Below, in pieces: positions 1-7,291 of a DNA stretch of 11,750 bases (position 1 is its first letter; the number at the start of each line of letters is the position of its first letter). The stretch covers positions 1-11,750 of the forward strand of contig JAEYTV010000486.1 of NCBI GenBank assembly GCA_023433855.1. Direction: 5' to 3'. This stretch comes from Pseudomonadota bacterium. Its GTDB lineage: Bacteria; Pseudomonadota; Alphaproteobacteria; Rhizobiales; Rhizobiaceae. The position numbers and the translations under genes are program-made. The notes under the pieces are model-generated. The model saw nothing but the letters and a program-made list of their open reading frames with translations, had not been told where the DNA came from and did not search any database.

Positions 1-541
1 GGTGTGCAACATCAGGGGGCAGGTACGGGAAAAGACCTCCGCCGAGCTCGGTCTGCTTTCGGTGGGGGGCACCGGGGACAGGATCCCGACACTGAAGAGG
101 ATGCTGGATCTGGTCGCGGGAAAAGTGCCTCTGGTCATCGAGATCAAAGGTCACGAGGGAGAAGGCGAGGACGACGGTTTTGCAGAGACCGTGCTCGACG
201 TGATAGAAGGCTACCAGGGCAAGGTGGCATTGATGAGCTTTGACCATCATATTCTGCGCGACCTGAAGCGGGCCAGCTGCCCCTACCCGCTCGGTCTCAC
301 AGCCATGGGAGACAAGCCCGAGGAGTTCCTCCGGCACGACGAAGCAATGCAGCTCGGGCTCGACTTCATCTCCTACCACTGGCAACACCTGCCGAATTCC
401 TTCATCACGGCCCAAAGGCGGTTGGGAATGACGGTAATCACCTGGACGGTGCGCGACGAAGCGGGCCGCGTCCACAGCTATCTCCACGCGGATCAGATGA
501 CCTTCGAAGGCTTCGATCCCAGACAGGCAGGCTCACGATAA
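1..541 (+). CDS. Glycerophosphodiester phosphodiesterase family protein (5' truncated by window edge)
   Basis: This is the C-terminal part of a GDPD-family TIM-barrel enzyme, which hydrolyses glycerophosphodiesters from phospholipid turnover to glycerol-3-phosphate and an alcohol. The reading frame is open at the left edge (codons begin at base 2) and ends with TAA at 539-541. About 179 residues are visible, against a usual length near 240, so the N-terminal catalytic His-Arg/Asn-Gly segment lies outside. Family landmarks seen are V-R-E-K-T followed by an IPTL segment (residues 28-31), the metal/substrate strand PLVIEIK (43-49, Glu47), the SFDHHILRDLK segment and the C-terminal VITWTVRDE strand. 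The GTG at base 2 is probably an internal Val, because the barrel continues upstream. The next gene starts 7 bp downstream, so the two are likely cotranscribed. The family call is firm; the substrate is unknown. Confidence 0.88.
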   Translation, partial: VCNIRGQVREKTSAELGLLSVGGTGDRIPTLKRMLDLVAGKVPLVIEIKGHEGEGEDDGFAETVLDVIEGYQGKVALMSFDHHILRDLKRASCPYPLGLTAMGDKPEEFLRHDEAMQLGLDFISYHWQHLPNSFITAQRRLGMTVITWTVRDEAGRVHSYLHADQMTFEGFDPRQAGSR

Positions 542-548
542 AAAGGGC

Positions 549-1742
549 ATGAGCGGCAATCTTACCATCCGCGTCGAACAGTCATTCGCCGCCATCAGCG
601 CGGAAAGCTGGTCGCGCCTTGCGGGCACCACCAAGGATGCTGGGAGCAGCGTCCCCTATAATCCGTTTGTTTCTCACGCGTTCTTTTCCGCGTTGGAGGA
701 ATCCGGCTCCGCTGACGACAAGACAGGATGGCTCGGCCATCATCTGCTGCTGGAAGACGAGCACCGCCAGCTGTTAGGCGCCGTTCCCGCCTATCTCAAG
801 AGCCATAGCCAGGGAGAATATGTCTTCGACCATGGCTGGGCGGACGCTTTCGAGCGGGCCGGCGGACAATATTATCCGAAGCTGCAGTGCTCAGTGCCTT
901 TCACGCCAGCCACCGGTCCGCGATTACTTGTGTCTGCCGGCCAGGATAGACATCCCGCCGAACTTGCGCTGGCGGCGGGTCTCCAGGAGGTGACACGCCG
1001 GCTCGGCCTCTCGTCGGCGCATGCCACCTTCATCGCCGAGGACCAGTTGGATGCATTCCGAGAAACGAACTACCTGCATCGCACAGACAAGCAGTTCCAT
1101 TTCATCAATCAAGGTTATGCCGATCACTCGCAATTTCTAGACACGCTGGCGTCCCGCAAGCGGAAGGCACTGCAAAAGGAACGCCGCGCGGCCGTCGAAC
1201 ATGGGATCTCCATCGACTGGTTGACTGGCAGTGACCTGACAGAGGATATCTGGGATCAATTCTTCCAGTTCTACATGGACACCGGGGGGCGCAAGTGGGG
1301 CCGCCCATACCTCACGCGCGAATTCTACTCGCTGATTGGCGAACGCATGGCGGACGATATCCTCCTCGTCATGGCACGGCGCGGAGGCCGGTACATCGCC
1401 GGAGCGATCAACTTTATCGGTGGCGACGCGCTCTACGGGCGCCACTGGGGCTGCATCGAGGATCATCCGTTCCTGCATTTTGAAGTCTGCTACCATCAGG
1501 CGATCGACTTCGCTTTGGCCAGAGGCCTCAAGCGCGTCGAAGCCGGAGCCCAGGGCGAACACAAGCTGGCACGGGGCTATCTGCCCGTGACCACCCATTC
1601 GATGCACTATATTGCCCATCCGGGCCTGCGGCGCGCCGTTGCCGATTATCTCGCGCGCGAACGGCAGGATGTCGAATATATGACTGATTATCTTTCAGAG
1701 CATGCGCCCTTTCGCAAGGGCGAGCGGCAACCGGAAGACTGA
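549..1742 (+). CDS. FemAB-like / GNAT-fold N-acyltransferase (COG3146 type)
   Basis: This 397-residue protein matches the COG3146 family (Pfam FemAB_like), predicted cytoplasmic acyltransferases with a GNAT/FemAB fold. The acceptor substrate is not established. Hallmarks seen are the basic SRKRK segment (residues 202-206) followed by ERRAAVEHGI, the YGRHWGC strand (296-302), a CYHQAIDFAL helix (314-323) and the signature EAGAQGEHKLARGY (331-344). No signal peptide or membrane segment is evident. The ATG at 549 is the only reasonable start because no other in-frame Met lies near the N-terminus. The G-rich AAAAGGG directly before it is too close for a good Shine-Dalgarno site, so translation is probably coupled to the GDPD gene ending 7 bp upstream. 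The HIT gene follows after 25 bp. The family is sure; the biochemical role is open. Confidence 0.88.
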   Translation: MSGNLTIRVEQSFAAISAESWSRLAGTTKDAGSSVPYNPFVSHAFFSALEESGSADDKTGWLGHHLLLEDEHRQLLGAVPAYLKSHSQGEYVFDHGWADAFERAGGQYYPKLQCSVPFTPATGPRLLVSAGQDRHPAELALAAGLQEVTRRLGLSSAHATFIAEDQLDAFRETNYLHRTDKQFHFINQGYADHSQFLDTLASRKRKALQKERRAAVEHGISIDWLTGSDLTEDIWDQFFQFYMDTGGRKWGRPYLTREFYSLIGERMADDILLVMARRGGRYIAGAINFIGGDALYGRHWGCIEDHPFLHFEVCYHQAIDFALARGLKRVEAGAQGEHKLARGYLPVTTHSMHYIAHPGLRRAVADYLARERQDVEYMTDYLSEHAPFRKGERQPED

Positions 1743-1767
1743 TCACGGATCAAAGGAGACCAAAGTA

Positions 1768-2199
1768 ATGAGCGGCCAAGCTTACGACGCAACCAACATC
1801 TTCGGCAGGATCCTGCGAGGTGAGATCCCTTGCCACCGGGTCTACGAAGACGATGACACTCTGGCGTTCATGGACGTCATGCCGCAATCGCCAGGTCACC
1901 TTCTCGTCATCCCCAAGGCGCCATCCCGCAATCTCCTTGATGCCGATGCTGCCGTGCTGTCAAAACTCATGCCGGTGGTGCAGAAACTCGCCATAGCCGC
2001 AAAGACGGCTTTTGACGCAGACGGCGTCACTGTGGCCCAGTTCAACGAGCCGGCGGCGGGCCAGACCGTCTATCACCTGCATTTCCACATTATTCCCCGG
2101 TATGAGCAAGTGCCCCTGAAACCCCATTCTGGGGAAATGGAAAGCAATGAAGTTCTGGCTGGGAACGCGGATAAGGTCATCAGCGCGCTTCAGGCTTAG
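1768..2199 (+). CDS. HIT (histidine triad) family hydrolase
   Basis: This 143-residue Hint-branch histidine triad protein belongs to small nucleotide hydrolases/transferases that act on purine nucleoside phosphoramidates or related adenylylated compounds. The triad is plain: His103-Leu-His105-Phe-His107 followed by IIP, with the middle His (105) as the expected nucleophile. The N-terminal IFGRILRGEIPCHRVYEDD and the GHLLVIPK strand (43-50) are also typical. The ATG at 1768 is chosen because AAAGGAG (1752-1758) lies 9 nt upstream and the protein then begins as family members do; an upstream in-frame ATG at 1702 would add 22 unrelated residues lying within the acyltransferase gene. It is the last gene of the GDPD-acyltransferase-HIT run. 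Its TAG overlaps the TAA of the convergent azlD. The physiological substrate is unknown. Confidence 0.93.
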   Translation: MSGQAYDATNIFGRILRGEIPCHRVYEDDDTLAFMDVMPQSPGHLLVIPKAPSRNLLDADAAVLSKLMPVVQKLAIAAKTAFDADGVTVAQFNEPAAGQTVYHLHFHIIPRYEQVPLKPHSGEMESNEVLAGNADKVISALQA

Positions 2200-2531
2200 A
2201 CGCCGATCCACAGGCCGAGGATCAGCAGGACCATCGGGACCGCGACGCCCACCGCGATCCTGCGGCCAGTCACCAGGAACACGGCGAAACCGATCCCAGC
2301 GGCGCCAAGGCGTAGCCAAAGTGGCGTCTCCGCGAGGCTGCCGTTGGGAAAAACGATCAACTTGGCAGTGACGGCCATGACCAGTGCCGTCGCCACCGCC
2401 CTCACCCAATGAAGTCCTTCGGATTCCTCGTTCAGGCGGTTACCGGCAAGCACCCCCAGCCAACGCCAGATATCGGTGGCAAGAAAACCGGCAACTGCAA
2501 TGACGATGAAAGTCCAGTATTCCTCGATCAA
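2196..2531 (-). CDS. azlD: AzlD family protein, small subunit of branched-chain amino acid exporter
   Basis: This is a 111-residue hydrophobic protein of the AzlD family, the small partner of AzlC in inner-membrane exporters such as AzlCD of Bacillus and YgaZH of E. coli (valine and other branched-chain amino acids). Four hydrophobic stretches are visible (about residues 5-20, 44-62, 72-88 and 93-110), with the family-like FLATDIWRWLG segment (16-26) and a VRAVATALVM segment near residue 43. The start is TTG at 2531: the family N-terminus (IEEYWTFIVIAV) begins right there, no ATG is available nearby, and AGGAAGGG lies about 7 nt upstream. The TTG shares four bases (TTGA) with the azlC stop, indicating translational coupling. 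The 3' end overlaps the HIT stop codon. The family is clear; the exact substrate is inferred from homologues. Confidence 0.88.
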   Translation of the reverse strand: MIEEYWTFIVIAVAGFLATDIWRWLGVLAGNRLNEESEGLHWVRAVATALVMAVTAKLIVFPNGSLAETPLWLRLGAAGIGFAVFLVTGRRIAVGVAVPMVLLILGLWIGV

Positions 2532-3274
2532 GAGTGGGCCCTTCCTCGCATGGCCATTTTTTTCCGCCTCAGCCGGTCCAGGAAATAAGCCAGAGTGCCG
2601 CCGCCAATACCGGCGTAGAGCACATCGAATTCCGGGGTCACCAGCGCAAGCGCAGGCCCGAGCAACATCCCCATCACGAAAGCGATCTTCACAACAGGCT
2701 GACGGGCGCTCGCCCAGATCGAAGCATTGAAATACACCGGCGTCAGGAAAAAGAGCACTCCGGCGACAAGCGGAGGAAAGCTCTGCGCCATGCCGTAGAA
2801 TACAGCCACCACCAGGGTGCCGCAGGTCGTCAAGGTGACGCCGAAACCTGCAAAATAGACAGCCCTGTAATCCCGCGGCACCTTCTTGAGGGTGGTGATG
2901 GCGAAGACCCAGGACGTGATGGCAACGAAATGCGACAGCATCAGCAAGGCCCAGGTCGGCGTCCTGCTCGTCCGCAGATCGGGAACAATCGACGCAACCA
3001 TCGGGGCCATCCGGATGGACGACAACGTCACGGCCAGGAAACAGGCAGCGATGTTCGCGCCGCCTACCATACTTCCCACCAGGATCACCTGCGCCGGCAA
3101 AGCCCATATCGCAAACGACATGAACACGGCTTCGGCCCGGCTGAGGCCCGACTCCAGTGCGAACGCGCTGAAACCCACGATGGAGGTCAGAAGGATGAGA
3201 GCTGGCAGCGAAAATATGCCACGCATGCCGGCGAGAAGCCAATGCAGCGCGCCGCGGTCACTGTCTAGAGACAT
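2528..3274 (-). CDS. azlC: AzlC family permease, large subunit of branched-chain amino acid exporter
   Basis: This 248-residue polytopic membrane protein is of the AzlC family and expected to form the export channel with AzlD. Landmarks are the first membrane segment (about residues 20-40, LPALILLTSIVGFSAFAL), the conserved ALPAQVILV (58-66) and SSIRMAPM (85-92) segments, and several further hydrophobic stretches, ending in a basic tail LDRLRRKKMAMRGRAHS. The ATG at 3274 is preferred; an adjacent in-frame TTG at 3277 would add one residue. The Shine-Dalgarno site is weak (CGGGAA). It lies 84 bp downstream of clpA, separated by a hairpin terminator, so it is probably transcribed independently, although no clear promoter is seen. 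It overlaps azlD by four bases. No regulatory gene accompanies the pair here. Confidence 0.9.
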   Translation of the reverse strand: MSLDSDRGALHWLLAGMRGIFSLPALILLTSIVGFSAFALESGLSRAEAVFMSFAIWALPAQVILVGSMVGGANIAACFLAVTLSSIRMAPMVASIVPDLRTSRTPTWALLMLSHFVAITSWVFAITTLKKVPRDYRAVYFAGFGVTLTTCGTLVVAVFYGMAQSFPPLVAGVLFFLTPVYFNASIWASARQPVVKIAFVMGMLLGPALALVTPEFDVLYAGIGGGTLAYFLDRLRRKKMAMRGRAHS

Positions 3275-3312
3275 CAAGATTCCCGCGTCATGAAAAACGC
3301 TCTAAAAGACGA

Positions 3313-3337
3313 CGATGCCGGGACAAGCCCGGCATCG
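3313..3337 (-). terminator. Rho-independent terminator of clpSA
   Basis: A perfect 10-bp inverted repeat (CGATGCCGGG / CCCGGCATCG, loop ACAAG) lies 21 bp beyond the clpA stop. Read in the clpA direction it is followed by TCGTCTTTTAGAGCG, a short T-rich stretch, which fits intrinsic termination. The GATGCCGGG-type stem also resembles palindromes often dispersed between genes in alphaproteobacteria, so it may be a repeat element doing double duty. Confidence 0.7.
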
Positions 3338-3358
3338 CAATAATCATGTCTGCAGCAG

Positions 3359-5884
3359 TCAATCGCTCTTGGGTACACGGGGTACCATGCTGCCCTTGCG
3401 GGGAGCCGCCTTGGGCGCGTTGTCTGATGCCTCGGCCTCCGCACCGGCGGTGACACTAGGCCTTCCACCATCGTCCTTAGGCTTCGCCGCAGCCTTCTTC
3501 GCAGCCTTCGGCTTGCGGGCTTTCGCCTGCGCATCCTCGACCGCCTCCTCGACCTCCGCTTCCGGCTTAGGCTTTACCGGAGTGGCCTCGGGGATGGCGT
3601 CGAGGACAAGCTTGTCCTTCCCGTCGTCCCCCTTGCCGACCGAGACGCGAACGACACCGCCCTTGCGCAGCTTTCCGAACAGGATCTCGTTCGCCAAGGG
3701 TTTTTTGATGTGTTCCTGGATTACCCGCGACAACGGGCGGGCACCCATTCTTTCGTCATACCCCTTGTCCGCCAGCCAGGCCACGGCGTCTTCATGCAGG
3801 TCAAACGTGACGTTGCGTTCCGACAACTGCGTCTCCAACTGCATGACGAACTTCTGGACCACCTGATGGATGACATCGGTTGGCAGGGGCGCGAACGGGA
3901 TGACCGCGTCCAGACGATTGCGGAACTCCGGCGTGAACAGACGGTTCAGCGCCTCTTCGTCTTCGCCCGTACGCTTCGACGACCCGAACCCGATCGCTGC
4001 CTTCGCCATCTCCGAAGCACCGGCGTTCGTGGTCATGATCAGGATGACATTTCGGAAATCGATCTTCTTGCCGATGTGATCGGTCAAGGAACCATGGTCC
4101 ATGACCTGCAGCAGGATATTGAAGATATCCGGATGGGCCTTCTCGATCTCGTCGAGCAGCACCACGCTGTGCGGATGCTGGTCGACGCTGTCGGTCAACA
4201 GACCACCCTGGTCGAACCCGACATAGCCGGGAGGCGCGCCGAGCAGCCGCGATACCGTATGCCGTTCCATGTATTCCGACATATCGAAGCGCAGAAGCTC
4301 CACTCCAAGCGAAGCCGCCAGTTGCTTGGCAACCTCGGTCTTGCCGACCCCTGTAGGACCGGAAAACACGTAGGAGCCGATCGGCTTGTTGGGTTCGCGT
4401 AATCCTGCACGAGCAAGCTTGATCGAGGTCGCCAGCGCCTCGATGGCATTGTCCTGGCCATAAACGACCGATCGCAGCTCCTTTTCCAGGTTGGCGAGGA
4501 CCATCTCGTCGTCCTTGGATACCGTCTTGGGCGGAATCCGGGCCATGGTGGCAATCGTTGCTTCGATCTCTTTTTCGGTGATCAGCTTGCGGCGTTTCGA
4601 CGCCGGCAGCAGCATCTGCGCCGCCCCGGTCTCGTCGATAACGTCGATGGCCTTGTCCGGCAGCTTGCGGTCGGAAATGTAGCGGGCCGAGAGTTCGACA
4701 GCCGACTTGATCGCTTCGTTCGTGTAGCGCAACTTGTGGTAGTCTTCGAAATAGGGCTTCAGGCCCTTCATGATCTCGATCGCATCATCGATCGAAGGCT
4801 CGTTCACATCGATCTTCTGGAAGCGACGAACGAGAGCACGATCCTTTTCGAAGAACTGCCGGTACTCCTTGTAGGTGGTCGAGCCGATGCAGCGGATCGC
4901 TCCCGACGACAGCGCCGGCTTCAGCAGGTTCGACGCGTCCATTGCACCGCCGGAGGTCGCTCCGGCGCCGATGACCGTATGGATCTCGTCGATGAACAGG
5001 ACGGCTCCAGGATAGTCCTCCAGTTCCTTCACAACCTGCTTCAGACGTTCCTCGAAATCGCCGCGATAGCGGGTGCCGGCAAGCAGAGTGCCCATGTCCA
5101 GGGAGAAGATCGTGGCGTTTGCGAGCGCCTCGGGGACCTTGCCTTCGACAATCCGCTTGGCGAGACCTTCGGCGATCGCCGTCTTCCCGACGCCTGGATC
5201 ACCGACATAGAGCGGATTGTTCTTGGAGCGGCGGCACAGTACCTGGATCGTGCGGTTCACCTCGGAGTGGCGACCGATCAGAGGGTCGATACGACCATCC
5301 TTGGCCTTTTCGTTGAGATTGACGCAGTAGGCCTTCAGGGCGTCCTGCGGTTTCTTCGCAGCCCCCTCCTCCTGTTCGCGCGCAGGCTTCGCGTCGGAAT
5401 CGGTCTCCTCGATACCGCGTGGGGTCCGGGTCTGGGAGGCGCCCGGACGTTTACCGATACCGTGGGAGATGTAGTTGACGGCGTCGTAGCGGGTCATCTC
5501 CTGTTCCTGCAGGAAGAAGGCAGCGTGACTTTCCCGCTCGGCAAAAATCGCCACCAACACGTTGGCGCCAGTCACCTCCTCGCGACCTGACGACTGGACG
5601 TGGATGACGGCACGCTGGATGACGCGCTGAAAACCGGATGTCGGCTTCGAGTCTTCGTCGTAGCCGGTAACTAGGTTGGCAAGTTCGTTGTCGACATAAT
5701 CGGCAACCGTCTTGCGAAGAGCTTCTAAATTGACGTTACAAGCGCCCATGACCGCCGCCGCGTCGGCATCGTCGATCAATGCCAACAGCAGGTGTTCGAG
5801 CGTGGCATATTCGTGATGCCGCTCGTTTGCGAAGGTCAGTGCCTGATGCAGCGCCTTTTCGAGACTAGGCGAAAATGTTGGCAC
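3359..5884 (-). CDS. clpA: ATP-dependent Clp protease ATP-binding subunit ClpA
   Basis: ClpA is the hexameric AAA+ unfoldase that feeds substrates, including N-degron proteins delivered by ClpS, into ClpP in the cytoplasm. Domains in order are the Clp N-domain (about 1-145), AAA+ module D1 with Walker A GDPGVGKT (228-235) and Walker B VLFIDE (295-300), and module D2 with Walker A GPTGVGKT (509-516), Walker B VVLLDE (574-579) and sensor-2 GARP (714-717). The IGF tripeptide (631-633) is the ClpP-docking loop. The GTG at 5884 is the start: AGTGAGGAA sits just upstream and the protein then begins [15 protein letters not shown], the family N-terminus; a GTG at 5914 would add ten residues overlapping clpS. 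At 841 residues it exceeds E. coli ClpA (about 758) because of a Lys/Ala/Pro/Glu-rich, probably disordered tail (about 765-841). It starts 10 bp after the clpS stop, so the two form an operon. Confidence 0.98.
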   Translation of the reverse strand: MPTFSPSLEKALHQALTFANERHHEYATLEHLLLALIDDADAAAVMGACNVNLEALRKTVADYVDNELANLVTGYDEDSKPTSGFQRVIQRAVIHVQSSGREEVTGANVLVAIFAERESHAAFFLQEQEMTRYDAVNYISHGIGKRPGASQTRTPRGIEETDSDAKPAREQEEGAAKKPQDALKAYCVNLNEKAKDGRIDPLIGRHSEVNRTIQVLCRRSKNNPLYVGDPGVGKTAIAEGLAKRIVEGKVPEALANATIFSLDMGTLLAGTRYRGDFEERLKQVVKELEDYPGAVLFIDEIHTVIGAGATSGGAMDASNLLKPALSSGAIRCIGSTTYKEYRQFFEKDRALVRRFQKIDVNEPSIDDAIEIMKGLKPYFEDYHKLRYTNEAIKSAVELSARYISDRKLPDKAIDVIDETGAAQMLLPASKRRKLITEKEIEATIATMARIPPKTVSKDDEMVLANLEKELRSVVYGQDNAIEALATSIKLARAGLREPNKPIGSYVFSGPTGVGKTEVAKQLAASLGVELLRFDMSEYMERHTVSRLLGAPPGYVGFDQGGLLTDSVDQHPHSVVLLDEIEKAHPDIFNILLQVMDHGSLTDHIGKKIDFRNVILIMTTNAGASEMAKAAIGFGSSKRTGEDEEALNRLFTPEFRNRLDAVIPFAPLPTDVIHQVVQKFVMQLETQLSERNVTFDLHEDAVAWLADKGYDERMGARPLSRVIQEHIKKPLANEILFGKLRKGGVVRVSVGKGDDGKDKLVLDAIPEATPVKPKPEAEVEEAVEDAQAKARKPKAAKKAAAKPKDDGGRPSVTAGAEAEASDNAPKAAPRKGSMVPRVPKSD

Positions 5885-5894
5885 GTCGGGTTCC

Positions 5895-6254
5895 TCACTT
5901 CTTTTCCATAACACATTGGAGCGGATGTTGGTGTTGCCGGGCGAAGTCCATGACCTGTGACACCTTGGTTTCCGCCACCTCGTAAGTGAATATTCCGCAT
6001 TCTCCTACGCCGTGGTTGTGCACGTGCAGCATGATGCGGGTTGCCGCCTCGCGATCTTTCTGAAAAAAACGCTCCAGAATATGAATGACGAATTCCATGG
6101 GAGTATAATCGTCATTCAACAAGAGTACGCGGTATAGATTAGGCCGCTTGGTTTTGGGTTTCGTACGAGTGATGACCGAGGTCCCGCGGCCCGCGTTATC
6201 TCCGTCGCCACCCTTCTCGCGTTGCATCCAGATCGGCAGTGCGATCATCTTCAT
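5895..6254 (-). CDS. clpS: ATP-dependent Clp protease adaptor ClpS
   Basis: ClpS binds proteins with destabilising N-terminal residues and hands them to ClpA. The 119-residue protein has a flexible, basic N-terminal extension (about 1-38) and then the adaptor core beginning [16 protein letters not shown]. The N-degron pocket residues are present: Asn47-Asp48-Asp49, the gatekeeper-position Met53, and His79 in MLHVHNHG, matching E. coli N34, D35, D36, M40 and H66. The C-terminus [10 protein letters not shown] is also typical. ATG 6254 follows GGGG at a 5-nt spacing; an in-frame ATG at 6248 could be used instead and cannot be excluded. Rhizobia often carry two ClpS proteins; linkage to clpA makes this the ClpS1 type. 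It is the first gene of the clpS-clpA operon. Confidence 0.97.
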   Translation of the reverse strand: MKMIALPIWMQREKGGDGDNAGRGTSVITRTKPKTKRPNLYRVLLLNDDYTPMEFVIHILERFFQKDREAATRIMLHVHNHGVGECGIFTYEVAETKVSQVMDFARQHQHPLQCVMEKK

Positions 6255-6331
6255 TCATTCCCCAGTCGCTTGGCGTTCGGCACGGCCGCGCAGCCAAACT
6301 TCAGATACCCTAACTTAGTTCATTAAACCGG

Positions 6332-6360
6332 GATTTTAAGCCCCCTTCGCGCACGCGCAA
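6332..6360 (-). promoter_or_regulatory. Weak candidate promoter for clpSA
   Basis: The 229-bp gap upstream of clpS (6255-6483) holds an AT-rich patch. On the minus strand TTGCGC (6360-6355) and AAAATC (6337-6332) are 17 bp apart. The -35 fits moderately and the -10 poorly. The same patch contains a short inverted repeat, TTAAA-N7-TTTAA (6323-6339). I did not find a convincing heat-shock type promoter. A promoter must lie in this gap, but the precise site is uncertain. Confidence 0.25.
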
Positions 6361-6418
6361 TCACTATTCCGCTAATGTCATCAATCCTCCAGACGAAACC
6401 GGCGCCTTCCCGGAATCC

Positions 6419-6451
6419 GAAGGCCGGCGACACCGCATGCCGCCGGCCTTC
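6419..6451 (-). terminator. Hairpin 3' of the phasin gene
   Basis: A perfect 11-bp inverted repeat, GAAGGCCGGCG / CGCCGGCCTTC with an 11-nt loop, lies 33 bp beyond the phasin stop. It is a strong GC-rich stem but no T-run follows on either strand, so it may act as a U-less terminator or as an mRNA 3'-end stabiliser rather than a classical intrinsic terminator. Confidence 0.5.
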
Positions 6452-6483
6452 TCGATGTGAGATCTGTGGAGGCAACTCTACCG

Positions 6484-6834
6484 TCAGGCGGCGTCCGCCG
6501 TCTTTACCGCCGTTGAGGCGGCCTCCATCACTTCGTGACGTTTGTAGGCGGATTTCGCGAGGTCGGCGTACATGTCGCTCATCTTGCCTGCCTCGGCGAT
6601 GAAGCTGTCACATGCCGCCCTGATGTAGCTGGCCTGCAAAGCGTAGGCTGCCTCCACGCTGCGGGTCGCAGCCAGTGCATCGGTGAAGGCAGTCATCTCC
6701 TCGAAACATCTGCGGGAATAGTTGCCCGCTTCATCGGCGATCGCCTGGTAGCCCCTGGTAAGCTCCGAGTAGCTTTTCAGCATCCCGTCGATCGTTTCCC
6801 TGCTTGCTTTGCTCGCGTCATCGAAATTGAACAT
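6484..6834 (-). CDS. Phasin family protein
   Basis: Phasins are small amphipathic proteins that coat polyhydroxyalkanoate granules in the cytoplasm. This one has 116 residues, nearly all predicted helix, with no signal peptide, membrane segment or cysteine except C55 and C87 (approximate). It resembles the phasin pattern: a polar start MFNFDDASKAS, then a long helix with YSRRCFEEMTAF, a VEAAYALQASYIRAACDSFIAEAGKMSDMYADLAKSAYK core matching the phasin_2 consensus (given in pieces: VEAAYALQ near 72-79, MYADLAKSAYK near 97-107) and an Ala-rich end. ATG 6834 is chosen because AAAAGGGA lies 6 nt upstream; an upstream in-frame start at 6870 would place the N-terminus inside the promoter. It has its own promoter (6865-6893). 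No PHA synthase gene is in the window, so granule binding is inferred from family only. Confidence 0.82.
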   Translation of the reverse strand: MFNFDDASKASRETIDGMLKSYSELTRGYQAIADEAGNYSRRCFEEMTAFTDALAATRSVEAAYALQASYIRAACDSFIAEAGKMSDMYADLAKSAYKRHEVMEAASTAVKTADAA

Positions 6835-6864
6835 GGCCGGTCCCTTTTCTATTCGCAGGTGCTC

Positions 6865-6893
6865 ATACAAAGAGGCATACGGTCAAAAGTCAA
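6865..6893 (-). promoter_or_regulatory. Putative sigma-70 type promoter of the phasin gene
   Basis: On the minus strand TTGACT (6893-6888) and TTGTAT (6870-6865) are separated by 17 bp, about 31 bp before the phasin ATG. The -35 is one base from TTGACA. The site lies between the upstream DUF3126 terminator and the phasin Shine-Dalgarno, as expected for an independent transcription unit. Confidence 0.55.
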
Positions 6894-6933
6894 GCTCGAT
6901 TGTGCAGCGCACTCCTTCTGAGGTGCCGAATCG

Positions 6934-6955
6934 AAAAGCGAGCCGAACGGCCCGC
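6934..6955 (-). terminator. Intrinsic terminator of the DUF3126 gene
   Basis: Read on the minus strand, GCGGGCC-GTTC-GGCTCGC forms a 7-bp stem (one G-U pair) with a tetraloop, directly followed by TTTTCG. It lies 27 bp beyond the DUF3126 stop and before the phasin promoter, a textbook arrangement for the end of a cysE/DUF3126 transcript. Confidence 0.72.
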
Positions 6956-6981
6956 TCTCTTTCACGCAAGACGTCTGAGGA

Positions 6982-7185
6982 TCAGAGGTCGACGTCGAGG
7001 ATCGCCATCGAGAAATTATAGGAGCGGTCGCCGTCCTCGTCATCGAGATAGATCACGCCGAGGAATTCTTCGCCCAGATAAACCTCTGCGGAGTCGTCCT
7101 TGCGGGGCCGGGCTTTCACGATGGCCTGGGGATTGAGAACGCGCTTGAAATACGCGTCGAGTTTTTTGATTTCGTCCGGTTTCAT
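6982..7185 (-). CDS. DUF3126 family protein
   Basis: This is a small acidic protein of 67 residues matching the DUF3126 family, found in alphaproteobacteria and of unknown function. The conserved features are the start MKPDEIKKLDAYFKR, the segment RPRKDDSAEVYLGEEFLGV and the C-terminal DDEDGDRSYNFSMAILDVDL (given whole, 20 residues). It is predicted mostly beta with one N-terminal helix, without membrane segments or cysteines. ATG 7185 is supported by GGAG five nucleotides upstream; the frame extends to 7260 but the added residues are unlike the family. It follows cysE by 106 bp on the same strand, an arrangement I recall as common in rhizobia, which hints at a link to sulfur metabolism but proves nothing. 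A terminator follows it. Confidence 0.85.
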   Translation of the reverse strand: MKPDEIKKLDAYFKRVLNPQAIVKARPRKDDSAEVYLGEEFLGVIYLDDEDGDRSYNFSMAILDVDL

Positions 7186-7291
7186 ATCTTCTCCGTCAGC
7201 GGATCCAAGTTGGCGCTTTTGGCACATGACCAAGACGAAAGTAAAGCAAGGCGCCGGCATTGCGAGCCGTCGCCGTCGAAAAACCGCACGG

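Noticed and set aside
2532..3242. Extension of the azlD frame upstream to make a 348-residue protein
   Set aside because: The upstream part is a Cys/Arg/Gly-rich shadow of azlC, while the AzlD family sequence begins at the TTG overlapping the azlC stop.
4736..5590. A 284-codon plus-strand frame inside clpA, with others at 3315-3866 and 3710-4402
   Set aside because: All lie antisense to highly conserved AAA+ sequence and give low-complexity products without family features; they are shadows of clpA.
6484..6500. Phasin C-terminus (ADAA) resembling an ssrA-like degron for the neighbouring ClpA
   Set aside because: Other proteins in the window also end in AA-type residues (for example the zf-CHCC protein), so such an ending is not informative without degradation data.
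6375..6602. A 75-codon plus-strand frame between clpS and the phasin gene
   Set aside because: Its product is Arg/Pro/Ser-rich low complexity, it runs into the phasin gene antisense, and it has no ribosome site or family match.
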